In this document: piece after piece, positions 48,201 through 56,728 of the stretch | Numbering within the stretch: position 1 is the first letter of the stretch | How the letters are laid out: each line of letters opens with the position of its first letter | From: an uncultured Tropicimonas sp. | Lineage (GTDB): Bacteria > Pseudomonadota > Alphaproteobacteria > Rhodobacterales > Rhodobacteraceae | NCBI GenBank assembly: GCA_947495685.1 | Contig: CANLZY010000010.1 | Location: forward strand, 62,001 to 126,000 | Direction: 5' to 3' | Length of the DNA: 64,000 bases | Translations under genes and position numbers: made by a program | Notes under the pieces: model-generated | The model's input: only the letters and a program-made list of their open reading frames with translations | The model's database searches: none | What the model was told of the DNA's origin: nothing

Positions 48201-48739
48201 GCACGGTCACCGGCAACGATGCCCTGACCACCGGTGATGGTGTGGACAAACTGAGGACCGGCGCAGGCAACGATACCGTCAATGCCGGCGGTGGCGCAGA
48301 CCTTGTCTGGGGCGCTGACGGGGCCGATACACTCCGCGGCCAAGCCGGCAACGACAAGATGTACGGCGGCAACGGCGCCGATACGCTTGAAGGCGGCGGT
48401 GGGGCTGACAAGCTGTTCGGCGACGGCGGCGACGATATCCTGCGTGGTGGCGACCAGGCCGACAAGCTTGACGGTGGAGCCGGCAGCGACAGTCTGTACG
48501 GCAATGGCGGGGCCGATTCCTTCGTGCTGCGGACCCGGTATGACGGCACCGACATGCTGTACGACTTCGAGGACGGGATCGACACGATCCTGCTCAATGG
48601 CGTGAAATATGGTGGCCTTCGAATCACCGATATGGACAACGGGGCCCTGATCGAGGTCGCGTCGACCGGCCAGGATCTGGCACAGGTCATCGGCGTCGAC
48701 GCCTCGGACCTGACCTTTGGCGACTTTGGCCTGATCTGA
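45293..48739 (+). CDS. Large RTX calcium-binding protein with six GGYNGWFNG modules, likely type I secreted
   Basis: A 1148-residue acidic, Gly/Asn/Asp-rich protein without an N-terminal signal peptide. From residue 27 it consists of a module of about 178 residues repeated five times, plus a sixth partial copy. Each starts like VTYDVETTGVAM, continues with GGYNGWFNGMGYND, then FWSIENFWFTDLSGGND, then several GGxGxDxL nonapeptides, then a non-RTX linker of about 90 residues (INLNTTSTY and AFSDFRTGSGND). The motif lies at residues 50, 228, 413, 591 and 768; the sixth copy (943 on) is diverged (SGFDGWYNGPGYTD). Residues 975-1075 are dense classical RTX repeats, and the last ~70 (ADSFVLR, DGIDTILLNG, LTFGDFGLI) form the usual C-terminal type I secretion region. 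No enzyme domain and no ABC/MFP exporter genes are adjacent. Calcium-dependent folding outside the cell is inferred; the role (adhesin, S-layer-like, matrix) is unknown. Confidence 0.88.
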   Translation: MANYTVYNKYTDTTDNVIDGSSVYDHLTYIYNAETTGVSLSRPTANTTLGGYNGWFNGMGYNDASFRAIDAFTFIDYSSGNDVIYTAGGNDTIRSGGGNDTLDGGGGIDVLDGGAGIDYVGGDKSFATSAININLNGTSSYLGSGSVAASEGFSDFRTGSGNDTLTGHASSGLNDKVYTNGGNDLVTLWFGGTDRVYAGTGDDRLVVTYNVETSGVAMSTPSANTTDGGYNGWFNGMGYNDINFWSVEHFTFTDLSGGNDSIYTAGGDDVLKGGGGDDTLHGGQGIDVLDGGAGIDFVGGDKSFATTAMKINLNTTSTYLGTGSVANFEAFKDFRTGSGNDTIIGKQTTGFGDVANGFNDTIRTNAGNDSIKLWAGGTDNVHGGTGNDRLTLIYDLETTGVAMSMPSVNADDGGYNGWFNGMGYNDTNFKSIEHFTFSDLSKGNDYINTGDGNDVLSGGGGNDTLNSGKGTDRVNGGAGTDFWGADLTQFSANQKINLNYVSKYNGWGYAKKLEGFSDFSTGAGNDKITAHKTSGLNDMIDSGAGNDTVILSFGGTDRIYGGSGNDTLKVTYDVETTGVALGMPSVNEDDGGYNGWFNGAGYNDINFWSIENLWFTDLSGGNDSINTGGGNDVLLGGKGKDTLNSGGGIDQVNGGKGLDVWGADTSDLSGNQVFNLNTTSTYGGFGWVKNVEAFSSLQTGAGNDRITGTAAYLNDTIRTGAGNDIITLRMSGTDRVYGEKGNDTLKITANLADSSVSMSMPVIDDETGGYNGWLNGKGYNDTNFWSIENFWFTDKAGGNDKINTGSGKDVLNGGGGNDVLNSGGGVDKINGGTGDDYWGTDLSTTGKSLTFNLNTVSTYMTGGRVENVEGFSSLKTGWGADKVTGHRTANMNDKIDTGGGKDVISLWSGGTDTVDGGKGFDRLVLIFDEADSGVGLSVSANAQSGFDGWYNGPGYTDLNFKGIEAFTFTSTVTGNDALTTGDGVDKLRTGAGNDTVNAGGGADLVWGADGADTLRGQAGNDKMYGGNGADTLEGGGGADKLFGDGGDDILRGGDQADKLDGGAGSDSLYGNGGADSFVLRTRYDGTDMLYDFEDGIDTILLNGVKYGGLRITDMDNGALIEVASTGQDLAQVIGVDASDLTFGDFGLI
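45371..48058 (+). repeat. Five tandem ~534-base coding repeats inside the RTX gene
   Basis: Repeat starts (the Leu/Val before the VETTGV motif) fall at 45371, 45905, 46460, 46994 and 47525, with a partial sixth from 48059. Unit lengths are 178, 185, 178, 177 and 178 codons. The second unit is longer through an insertion around GFGDVANGF. Copies differ by many substitutions, so this is an old duplication rather than a recent slippage array. Confidence 0.85.
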
Positions 48740-48755
48740 TCCGACGTTCCCCGGT

Positions 48756-48824
48756 GCACGGCCGCGCCGTGCCCGGCCCGGACGCCAACACCTTGCACAT
48801 CGCCCGGACCTGTTCCGGGCGATG
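48756..48824 (+). terminator. Paired hairpins after the RTX gene
   Basis: Two stems in a row: GCACGGC/GCCGTGC with loop CGC (48756-48772), then CATCGCCCGGA/TCCGGGCGATG with loop CCTGT (48798-48824), a perfect 11-base stem. The T-run after it is weak (TCTT), so termination may be partial. Confidence 0.6.
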
Positions 48825-48992
48825 GGTCTTGCATGAGTGGGACATCATGCTTGGCACCGGGAACCGCGCTGCAAACCGGTCCGCGCGACGCGACCGCCCA
48901 AAGTCGCCACTGCCTGTCCCAATTCTTGCCTTGGTGTTCTGGTTGTCTGGAGGGTGCTTGGGTTTGACCTTCAGATTGCCGCGAGGGGTAAG

Positions 48993-50258
48993 ATGTTCCA
49001 GAAATTCCGCACGAAACCGACGCCTTCTGCCGGTCACGTCGATGCGCCCAGACCCTTTACGCCAAAACGCCCTCGCAGGATCATCGTTCCGCATTCTGCG
49101 GTGGATTCGGTCGCCTCAGCCCCCGATCGCCTAGTGTCCGCCGTGGTGAGTCACGTCAACTTCCTGACATCTCAAGCAAAATTTGGCCGGGACGAGATCC
49201 TGGACGAGGCCATCTGGACCTTTAACTGCGACTATTACCTGTCGCAGGTCACGCACCATGGGCATGCGGCCTTCCTCAGCAACAATCGCGAGACCCTGGC
49301 GATCACCCTGGCGGATATCGGCAAGGCCCTGAAGGCGGCCGGGTCCGGTCCGCACCGGGATATCTACGAACGGCTTCAGACCTGGATCGCGCTGCACCCC
49401 GAAGAAGCCTGGACCCAGGTTCCGCATTCTCCCGCCGCGGCACTTGGCCTGACAGAGCTGGACAGAGATCTCCTGGCGCTGGAAACCTCCGTCAGCCTGC
49501 ACGGTGTGCTGGCGGCGTGGCTTCTAACCCTGCCGCATTTGCGCATCGTTCCCGATCAGGATCTTGACCGCCTCCGGATCGAGATTGCCGCCCACACCCC
49601 AGATTTCGAACGGCGGCGGGTCGCCAGCGACGTGATGTGCCTGACCCACCAGCTGACCGATCCGATGCACCTTGGCCTTGGCCTTGCCTCTGCCGGGGTC
49701 GCGCCACCTGCCCCGCTCCTCGGTCTTGACGAACCTGCCTTGCGCACCCTGCCCGATGGCCGTCACGAGTTGTGTTTTGTCCTGACCACGACAACCGGAA
49801 AATGCTTTGGCCTGCGCACCGAGGATGGGTTCGAGCTGTTCGAATGCGGCAGCCGGCACGCGACCGCACGGGTCATCGGTATCGACGAATCCGGCACCCG
49901 CAAGGCCATCGGCCCCGAGCGGACCGGCGATCAGATCGCGATCGTGCCACATGCCCGGGTCGACCTGGCCCGCCGGATCTGCGACCAGTTGCGGGCCGAC
50001 ATTGCGCTCTACCTGCTGCTCAAGGCCGCGGGGCTTCCGGTCCCGGCCGCACAGGTTTCGGTGGATCGGGTCAAGGTCGATCGTGAAGAGCCAGACCACG
50101 CCAGCCTTCACGTCGTTTGCCGTGACAGCGATGCGATCCTGGCCGCGCATGTCGGACGCGATGGCGCAACGATGCTGTCCACGCACACTGGCCAGGCCCT
50201 GTCGACGGTCAGCCGCGAACAGATCGACTCCTTCGCGAAAACGCTCACTCTTTGCTGA
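48993..50258 (+). CDS. DUF4375-like protein, function unknown
   Basis: A 421-residue soluble protein. The first ~35 residues are basic and Pro-rich. Residues 45-150 resemble the DUF4375/DMP19 type (VSHVNFLTSQAKFGRDEILD and CDYYLSQVTHHGHAAFLSNN, near the family pattern of an acidic helix followed by GGFxQFFxN). The rest (about 160-420) is alternating helix and strand with no recognised motif. The start ATG 48993 (MFQKFRTKPTPS) is chosen for its GAGGGG ribosome binding site; an earlier in-frame ATG at 48837 overlaps spacer text. It follows the RTX gene in the same direction, but the hairpins between them argue for separate transcription. Confidence 0.65.
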   Translation: MFQKFRTKPTPSAGHVDAPRPFTPKRPRRIIVPHSAVDSVASAPDRLVSAVVSHVNFLTSQAKFGRDEILDEAIWTFNCDYYLSQVTHHGHAAFLSNNRETLAITLADIGKALKAAGSGPHRDIYERLQTWIALHPEEAWTQVPHSPAAALGLTELDRDLLALETSVSLHGVLAAWLLTLPHLRIVPDQDLDRLRIEIAAHTPDFERRRVASDVMCLTHQLTDPMHLGLGLASAGVAPPAPLLGLDEPALRTLPDGRHELCFVLTTTTGKCFGLRTEDGFELFECGSRHATARVIGIDESGTRKAIGPERTGDQIAIVPHARVDLARRICDQLRADIALYLLLKAAGLPVPAAQVSVDRVKVDREEPDHASLHVVCRDSDAILAAHVGRDGATMLSTHTGQALSTVSREQIDSFAKTLTLC

Positions 50259-50338
50259 CCCGCCTAGGCGCAAGGGTGTCTGGAAAACCGCGTCCGTCTG
50301 TGCGATCACGCCGCGATCCGCAGCCAGGAGGACATGCC

Positions 50339-50527
50339 ATGCTATCCGACGCGACACTCACGCCGCTGACAGGCACGACCCTGCTGCTGGTCATGATCTT
50401 TGCCGGGCGCGCATTCCGCCAGAACTGGAAGGCCCAAGGACCACGCTGGGCGGCCAAGGCCTGGCTCTATGGCCTGCCGGCGGCCGTGGCCTTCGCGGCG
50501 CTGGCGTTCATCCCGATGGACATCTGA
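50339..50527 (+). CDS. Small membrane protein, 62 residues
   Basis: A tiny hydrophobic protein with two membrane segments (about 11-24, GTTLLLVMIFAGRAF, and 42-58, WLYGLPAAVAFAALAFI) joined by a basic loop. Real because of its strong ribosome binding site AGGAGG at the right distance. It ends four bases before the convergent nqrM stop. No family recognised. Confidence 0.65.
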   Translation: MLSDATLTPLTGTTLLLVMIFAGRAFRQNWKAQGPRWAAKAWLYGLPAAVAFAALAFIPMDI

Positions 50528-50530
50528 GGA

Positions 50531-50761
50531 TCAGAGGTTTTCGACCACCCTCTGGGCACGCTTGCACTGCAACTTGTCGCGCAGTGGGCTGTCGGGGTCG
50601 ACATCCTTTTGGCAGACCACGCATTTGTCCGCACCGGCAATGGCGTTCAGGCCGCCGCAGCTGCCCTTGATCCGCATTTTCTGCCCCATCAGTATCACGC
50701 CGATGGACATGCCAACCACCACCAGGGTCAACAGCACGAACGCCAGAACGAATGTCGCCAT
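50531..50761 (-). CDS. nqrM: Na+-NQR maturation protein NqrM
   Basis: Needed to assemble active Na+-NQR, probably by delivering iron for the Fe site between NqrD and NqrE. 76 residues: one N-terminal membrane helix (MATFVLAFVLLTLVVVGMSIG), then the diagnostic IKGSCGGLNAI and a set of cysteines (35, 47, 50 and 66). It lies 32 bases after apbE on the same strand, divergent from nqrABCDEF. Confidence 0.93.
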   Translation of the reverse strand: MATFVLAFVLLTLVVVGMSIGVILMGQKMRIKGSCGGLNAIAGADKCVVCQKDVDPDSPLRDKLQCKRAQRVVENL

Positions 50762-50793
50762 GACAGGGATCCTTTCCTCGCAACGTGGCGAGC

Positions 50794-51828
50794 TTACTTC
50801 GCCGTGCGGAGCTTTTCAAACGCGCTGCTGGCCTGCTTCACGTATTCCTGATCGCTGCCCGCCGCACCGCGCGAGATGAAGAACACGGCCAGATCGTTGT
50901 CTTCGGCCACGCGCAGTCCCTCGATCTCGCCCAGAACCATCATCGCGGTCGCCCAGCCGTCCGCCAACATGCCGCTTTGCGCCAGCACCGTGACCGAGGT
51001 CGCCCGGTGGGTGATTGGGCGACCCGTCGTAGGGTCGATCAGGTGCGAATAGCGCACGCCGTCCTGTTCGAAAAAGTTGCGGTAGTCGCCCGAGGTGGCC
51101 ATGCCCAGATTGCTGACGGGCAACACCATCTCGATGTCATTGCTGCTGTTGTCGGGGGTTTCGATTCCGATCTTCCAGGGCTCGCCCTTGTCGTTCTTGC
51201 CCGCCGACACCAGGTCGCCGCCAATCTCTACCAGGTAGTTTTCGACACCATAGTCCTGCAGGGTCCGGGCCACCGCGTCGTTGCCGTATCCCTTGGCGAT
51301 CGCCGACAGGTTCACCGAGACCTTCGGGTCGGCCTTGGCCAGCGTTTCCCCGTCGAGCGTCACCAGTCCACCCTGGTCAACATGGGTCAGCGCCTCGGCG
51401 ATTTCGGCGTCTGACGGAATCGGCTCGCCCGGTTTCTTGGCCCCGAAACCCCACAATTCGATCAGTGGAAACAGCGTCACATCGAACTTGCCGCCGCTCT
51501 GGGCGTGGATCTGGTCCGCGGCCGCCATGACATGTGCGAACTCCGCCGAGATCGTCATCGGCTCTGTCGTGTCGTCCGCGTTGAACAGCGACACTTCCGA
51601 GGCCTTGTCCCAATTGGACATGCTGGCGTTCACCGCCTTCAGAGTCTCTTCGACGGCGACGGCCAGTTCGGTCTCTGTCACGTCGGGCGACACATCCACG
51701 GCCACCACGTTATAGGTCGTCCCCATCGTTTCGCCCGACAGGCGGATGGTCTCCCCGTCTTCCTCGCCGAAGCATCCGGCGAGCAGAAGTCCCATCGAAG
51801 CGAGAAGCAGCGTGCGCATCTGACCCAT
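50794..51828 (-). CDS. apbE: FAD:protein FMN transferase ApbE
   Basis: Covalently attaches FMN to threonines of NqrB and NqrC. A 344-residue lipoprotein (lipobox LLLAGC, Cys19) with the family motifs GETMGTTYNVVAV near the start, NLSAIAKGYGNDAVA, VEIGGDLVSAG and IDPTTGRPITHRATSVTV, which includes metal and flavin ligands. Several starts are possible (51819, 51828, 51843); 51828 gives a normal lipoprotein signal. Divergent from nqrA, so enzyme and target are encoded together. Confidence 0.94.
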   Translation of the reverse strand: MGQMRTLLLASMGLLLAGCFGEEDGETIRLSGETMGTTYNVVAVDVSPDVTETELAVAVEETLKAVNASMSNWDKASEVSLFNADDTTEPMTISAEFAHVMAAADQIHAQSGGKFDVTLFPLIELWGFGAKKPGEPIPSDAEIAEALTHVDQGGLVTLDGETLAKADPKVSVNLSAIAKGYGNDAVARTLQDYGVENYLVEIGGDLVSAGKNDKGEPWKIGIETPDNSSNDIEMVLPVSNLGMATSGDYRNFFEQDGVRYSHLIDPTTGRPITHRATSVTVLAQSGMLADGWATAMMVLGEIEGLRVAEDNDLAVFFISRGAAGSDQEYVKQASSAFEKLRTAK

Positions 51829-51983
51829 TCCATTTCGTTCCATTCTGGTTTCGAGCGGTCTGTCATTTCCCCCCGCACCTGTCAACGCGCACAGGGGCGC
51901 AGCCGCCCTGAGACAATTGGCACATCGAAGATTTCTCCTGAATCGTTGCACCCGGCGAACGGGCTGAGTAAGACGGATAAAAT

Positions 51984-52004
51984 CATCTGTATGCAGATGC
52001 ATAC
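51984..52004. promoter_or_regulatory. Nested dyads between apbE and nqrA
   Basis: Two overlapping perfect inverted repeats: CATCTG-TATG-CAGATG (51984-51999) and GTATGC-AGAT-GCATAC (51989-52004). They lie 80-100 bases upstream of nqrA and just after a TAAAAT box, a position suited to a regulator of both divergent units. Confidence 0.45.
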
Positions 52005-52084
52005 CGTGACCCCGACGTCAGGGCCGGATATGTCTGTTCCAGATTGAACCATGATCGTACCGGAACGGATATCGCAGCAAATAC

Positions 52085-53434
52085 ATGCCGGAATTTTCTT
52101 TCAAGAGGGGTCTGGACCTGCCAATCAGCGGGGCACCCGAACAGACAATTCACGATGGGCCCGCAATCGGGTCCGTCGCGCTTATCGGGGCCGACTACAT
52201 CGGCCTGAAACCCAGGATGCTGGTCGCCGAAGGCGACAGCGTGCAGCGCGGAACACCGCTGTTCAGCCACAAGGATTCGACCGACGTCCTGTTCGTGGCC
52301 CCGGCAACCGGCCGAATCCGGGCGATCAACCGGGGCGCCCGACGGGTGTTGCAGAGCGTGGTGGTGGACGTCGACGACGCGTTCGACAAGGGCATCGACT
52401 TTGGTGCCCTGCCCGATGGAGCCGGTGGCGACGACATCGCAGAAAAACTTTGCAAATCAGGCCTCTGGACGGCGTTCCGCACCCGCCCCTATTCCAAGGT
52501 TCCGACCGCCGATAGCCGCCCCGCCGCGATCTATGTGACAGCGATGGACAGCGAACCGCTGGCCGCGGACGCCTCCGTGATCATCGCTGAACGGCCCGAT
52601 GACTTTGTCGCCGGCCTCGCCGCGATCGCGCAAGTGTCGGACGGCCCGACCTATCTGTGTCACGAGACCGGCGCGACCATTCCGGGCGGCGATATCGACC
52701 GGGTCGAGGTTGCCACCTTCTCCGGCCCGCACCCTTCGGGGTTGGCTGGCACGCACATGCATTTCCTGCAACCGCCGACAGCCGACAGCATTGTCTGGAC
52801 CATTTCCTATCAGGATGTGATCGCCATCGGACACGTGATGCGGACCGGCTTTCTGGATTCTGCGGTGGTGATCTCGCTGGCAGGCCCCCGGGCCACCACA
52901 CCACGTTTGATTCGCACCATGCCCGGCGCCAACCTGTCGGAACTGGTCGATGGCGAGATCGCGGGCGACGACCCCGTGCGCGTAATCTCGGGGTCGGTCC
53001 TGTCGGGGAACATGTCGGATGGCGGCCCACTCGACTATCTGGGCCGGTACGCTCGGGCGATCACGTTGATCTCCGAGGACACGACCAAGACCTTCATGTC
53101 CTGGATTGCCCCGCGCCGGGATCAATTCGCAGTCCTGCCCGTGCTGGCCTCGGCCTTCAACCGGGCGACGACCTACGCAATGGGCTCCAGCCTGCATGGC
53201 GGACGGCGCGCGATGGTGCCGATCGGCATCTTCGAAGAGCTGATGCCGCAGGATTTCCTGCCGACGCAGATATTGCGGGCGCTGCTGGTGATGGATACCG
53301 ATTCCGCGCAGGCGCTCGGAGCGCTTGAACTGGACGAAGAAGACCTGGCGCTCTGCACCTTCGCGTGTCCTGCAAAATACGAATACGGGATCGCGCTGCG
53401 CGACAGCCTGGTCAAGATCGAGAAGGAGGGCTGA
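52085..53434 (+). CDS. nqrA: Na+-translocating NADH:quinone oxidoreductase subunit A
   Basis: Peripheral subunit of the Na+-pumping NADH dehydrogenase that takes part in quinone binding. 449 residues, close to the family's ~446, with the opening KRGLDLPISGAPEQTI, the LIGADYIGLKPRMLV motif and the C-terminal CTFACPAKYEYG. No strong ribosome binding site precedes the ATG. First gene of nqrABCDEF; nqrB follows after three bases. Confidence 0.97.
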   Translation: MPEFSFKRGLDLPISGAPEQTIHDGPAIGSVALIGADYIGLKPRMLVAEGDSVQRGTPLFSHKDSTDVLFVAPATGRIRAINRGARRVLQSVVVDVDDAFDKGIDFGALPDGAGGDDIAEKLCKSGLWTAFRTRPYSKVPTADSRPAAIYVTAMDSEPLAADASVIIAERPDDFVAGLAAIAQVSDGPTYLCHETGATIPGGDIDRVEVATFSGPHPSGLAGTHMHFLQPPTADSIVWTISYQDVIAIGHVMRTGFLDSAVVISLAGPRATTPRLIRTMPGANLSELVDGEIAGDDPVRVISGSVLSGNMSDGGPLDYLGRYARAITLISEDTTKTFMSWIAPRRDQFAVLPVLASAFNRATTYAMGSSLHGGRRAMVPIGIFEELMPQDFLPTQILRALLVMDTDSAQALGALELDEEDLALCTFACPAKYEYGIALRDSLVKIEKEG

Positions 53435-53437
53435 GCG

Positions 53438-54649
53438 ATGAAAGCACTGCGTTCAATCTTCGACAAGATCGAACCGCATTTCGAGAGGGGCGGGAAATAC
53501 AACAAGTATTACGCGCTCTACGAGGCGGTCGAGAGTTTCTTCTATTCGCCCAAGACGGTTTCGACCGTCGCGCCCCATGCCCGGTCCTACACCGACATGA
53601 AGCGCATCATGATCTACGTGTTCCTGGCGGCCATGCCCTGCGCGATCTTCGGGATGTGGAACACCGGGCACAACGCCAACGTGGCGCTCGCCGCGCTCGG
53701 CCCGGATGCGGTGAGCGGCTGGCGGTTCGCCCTGATGGATTGGCTCGGCTTCGGGCTGAACCCGGACAGCATCCTGGCCTGCCTGTTCAACGGCTTCCTC
53801 TGGTTCCTGCCGATCTACGCGGTCACGATGATCGTCGGCCTGTTCTGGGAAATCCTGTTCGCCGTGATCCGCGGCCACGAGGTCAACGAAGGCTTTTTCG
53901 TCACCTCGATCCTCTATGTACTGATCCTTCCGGCCTCGACACCGCTTTGGCAGGTCGCCCTCGGCATCTCTTTCGGGGTGGTGATCGGCAAGGAGGTGTT
54001 TGGCGGCACCGGCAAGAACTTCCTCAACCCCGCACTTGTGGGCCGTGCCTTCCTCTACTTCGCCTACCCCGCGCAGATGTCCGGTGACTCGGTCTGGACG
54101 CCGGTCGACGGGTTCTCGGGCGCGACCGCGCTCGCCGTGACCGCATCTGACGGCGTTCAGGCGCTGGCCGGCCAGGGCATCACCTGGTGGAGCGCCTTCC
54201 TTGGCACCATCCAGGGTTCGATGGGCGAGACCTCGGCACTGGCCTGCATGATCGGCCTGGCCTTCCTGATGGTGACCAAGATCGCCAACTGGCGGCTGAT
54301 TGTCGGCTGCATGGGCGGCATGATCGGCTTCTCGCTGTTGCTGAACCTGATCGGATCCGACACCAACCCGATGTTCGGCATGTCCTGGTACTGGCATTTC
54401 GTGCTGGGCGGCTATGCCTTCGGGCTGGCCTTCATGGTCACCGAACCCGTCTCGGCCAGCCACACCAACGTGGGTCGCTACTGGTACGGCGCGCTGATCG
54501 GTTTCATGGTTGTGATGATCCGTGTCATCAACCCCGCTTTCCCGGAGGGCATGATGCTGGCAATCCTGTTCGCAAACATCTTCGCCCCGCTGATCGACTA
54601 CTTTGTCGTGCGGGCCAACATCGCGCGGAGGGCAAAACGCAATGCCTGA
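53438..54649 (+). CDS. nqrB: Na+-NQR subunit B
   Basis: Main membrane subunit; carries covalent FMN and riboflavin and forms the sodium path. 403 residues with about ten helices. The FMN-carrying Thr is T230 in DGFSGAT, matching the ApbE recognition pattern, and the riboflavin-related region includes LNPALVGRAFLYFAYPAQM. Its end overlaps nqrC by eight bases. Confidence 0.97.
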   Translation: MKALRSIFDKIEPHFERGGKYNKYYALYEAVESFFYSPKTVSTVAPHARSYTDMKRIMIYVFLAAMPCAIFGMWNTGHNANVALAALGPDAVSGWRFALMDWLGFGLNPDSILACLFNGFLWFLPIYAVTMIVGLFWEILFAVIRGHEVNEGFFVTSILYVLILPASTPLWQVALGISFGVVIGKEVFGGTGKNFLNPALVGRAFLYFAYPAQMSGDSVWTPVDGFSGATALAVTASDGVQALAGQGITWWSAFLGTIQGSMGETSALACMIGLAFLMVTKIANWRLIVGCMGGMIGFSLLLNLIGSDTNPMFGMSWYWHFVLGGYAFGLAFMVTEPVSASHTNVGRYWYGALIGFMVVMIRVINPAFPEGMMLAILFANIFAPLIDYFVVRANIARRAKRNA

Positions 54650-55451
54650 GCAAGACGACAATCAGGGCTTTCTGGCGCGCTGGAAAGCGTTGCCGACCGA
54701 CTCGGTGCCCAAGACGATCTTTGTTGCCGTGTCGCTGTGCCTGTTCTGCTCCATGATCGTGGCTGCCGCCGCCGTCAGCCTGCGTCCGATCCAGGAAGTG
54801 AACAAGCTCAAGGACAAGCAGATGAACATTCTGCAGGTCGCGGGGCGCTACGAGGACGGGATCGACATCCCAGAGGCCTTCGCGGCCTTCGAACCGCGGG
54901 TACTGGACCTTGCAGCCGGCACGTTCACCGACGCGTTCGACGGTGCCACCTTTGACGACCGAGCCGCTGCCAATGACCCGGAACTATCGCGCAACCTGAC
55001 GGACGATCCCGCCGGCATCGGACGCCGGTCCAACTATGCCGTCGTCTACCTGCTTAACGACGAGGCCGGAAATCTCGACAAGGTAATCCTGCCAATCCAT
55101 GGCTACGGCCTGTGGTCGACGCTCTATGGCTTTATCGCGCTGGAAGAGAACGGCAACGACATCTTCGGCCTTCAATTCTATGACCACGCCGAAACCCCGG
55201 GTCTTGGCGCCGAGGTCGACAATCCGCGTTGGAAGGCGATGTGGTCCGGCAAGGAATTGCGGGACGCGGCAGGAGACCTGAAGATCACCGTCGCCAAGGG
55301 CGTGCCCTCGACCGACATGGAGGCATACCACATCGATGCGCTGGCGGGCGCCACGCTGACCTCGGTTGGTGTCGATAACCTGGTGCGTTTCTGGATGGGC
55401 GAAGAGGGCTTTGCACCCTTCCTCGAAAACCTCAAGGCGGGAGCCCTGTAA
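54642..55451 (+). CDS. nqrC: Na+-NQR subunit C
   Basis: Periplasmic FMN-binding domain anchored by one N-terminal helix (about 25-47, [19 protein letters not shown]). 269 residues. The FMN-carrying Thr is predicted at T238 in [10 protein letters not shown]; the family consensus is SGAT, so this one has Ala in place of Ser before GAT. Overlaps nqrB by eight bases and nqrD by one. Confidence 0.96.
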   Translation: MPEQDDNQGFLARWKALPTDSVPKTIFVAVSLCLFCSMIVAAAAVSLRPIQEVNKLKDKQMNILQVAGRYEDGIDIPEAFAAFEPRVLDLAAGTFTDAFDGATFDDRAAANDPELSRNLTDDPAGIGRRSNYAVVYLLNDEAGNLDKVILPIHGYGLWSTLYGFIALEENGNDIFGLQFYDHAETPGLGAEVDNPRWKAMWSGKELRDAAGDLKITVAKGVPSTDMEAYHIDALAGATLTSVGVDNLVRFWMGEEGFAPFLENLKAGAL

Positions 55452-56106
55452 TGGCGCAGACAAGACGCAGTTATCTGGTCGATCCGCTGGTCGACAACAA
55501 CCCGATCACCCTTCAGGTGCTGGGCATCTGTTCGGCGCTCGCCGTGACATCCAGCCTGCAGGTTTCGTTCGTCATGGCGCTGGCCGTGACCTTCGTGACG
55601 GCGTTTTCCTCGATGTTCATCTCGATGCTGCGGAACTACATTCCCAGCTCGATCCGGATCATCGTGCAGATGGTTATCATCGCCAGCCTCGTGATCCTGG
55701 TGGATCAGGTGTTGAAGGCCTATCTCTATGATGTCTCCAAGACGTTGTCGGTGTTTGTCGGCCTGATCATCACCAACTGTATCGTCATGGGGCGGGCCGA
55801 AGCCTTTGCCATGAAGAACCCGCCGATCGACAGTTTCATCGACGGGATCGGAAACGGGTTGGGCTATGGCCTGATCCTGATGCTTGTCGGGTTCATCCGC
55901 GAGCTGTTTGGCGCTGGCACTCTGTTCGGCTTCACCGTGCTGCCGACCGTGACCAACGGCGGCTGGTACGTGCCCAACGGCATGCTGCTGCTGCCGCCCT
56001 CTGCCTTCTTCATCATCGGCTTGTTGATCTGGGGCTTCCGCACCTGGAAACCCGAGCAGGTCGAGGAAACCGAATACAAGATCCAGCACCTTGAGGAGGC
56101 GCACTG

Positions 56107-56107
<1 letters not shown>
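55451..56107 (+). CDS. nqrD: Na+-NQR subunit D
   Basis: Membrane subunit forming, with NqrE, the inverted pair of six-helix bundles that holds an intramembrane iron site. 218 residues with the family stretch [19 protein letters not shown] and a conserved Cys in [14 protein letters not shown], an iron ligand. One-base overlaps with nqrC and nqrE. Confidence 0.97.
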
Positions 56108-56715
<608 letters not shown>

Positions 56716-56728
56716 GAAAGGCGCAGAG

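Noticed and set aside
45854-48343. 829-residue open frame antisense to the RTX gene
   Set aside because: It mirrors the Asn/Asp/Gly-rich repeats of the RTX gene on the other strand, and its composition is the reverse image of those repeats. The sense frame has the ribosome binding site and recognisable RTX motifs.
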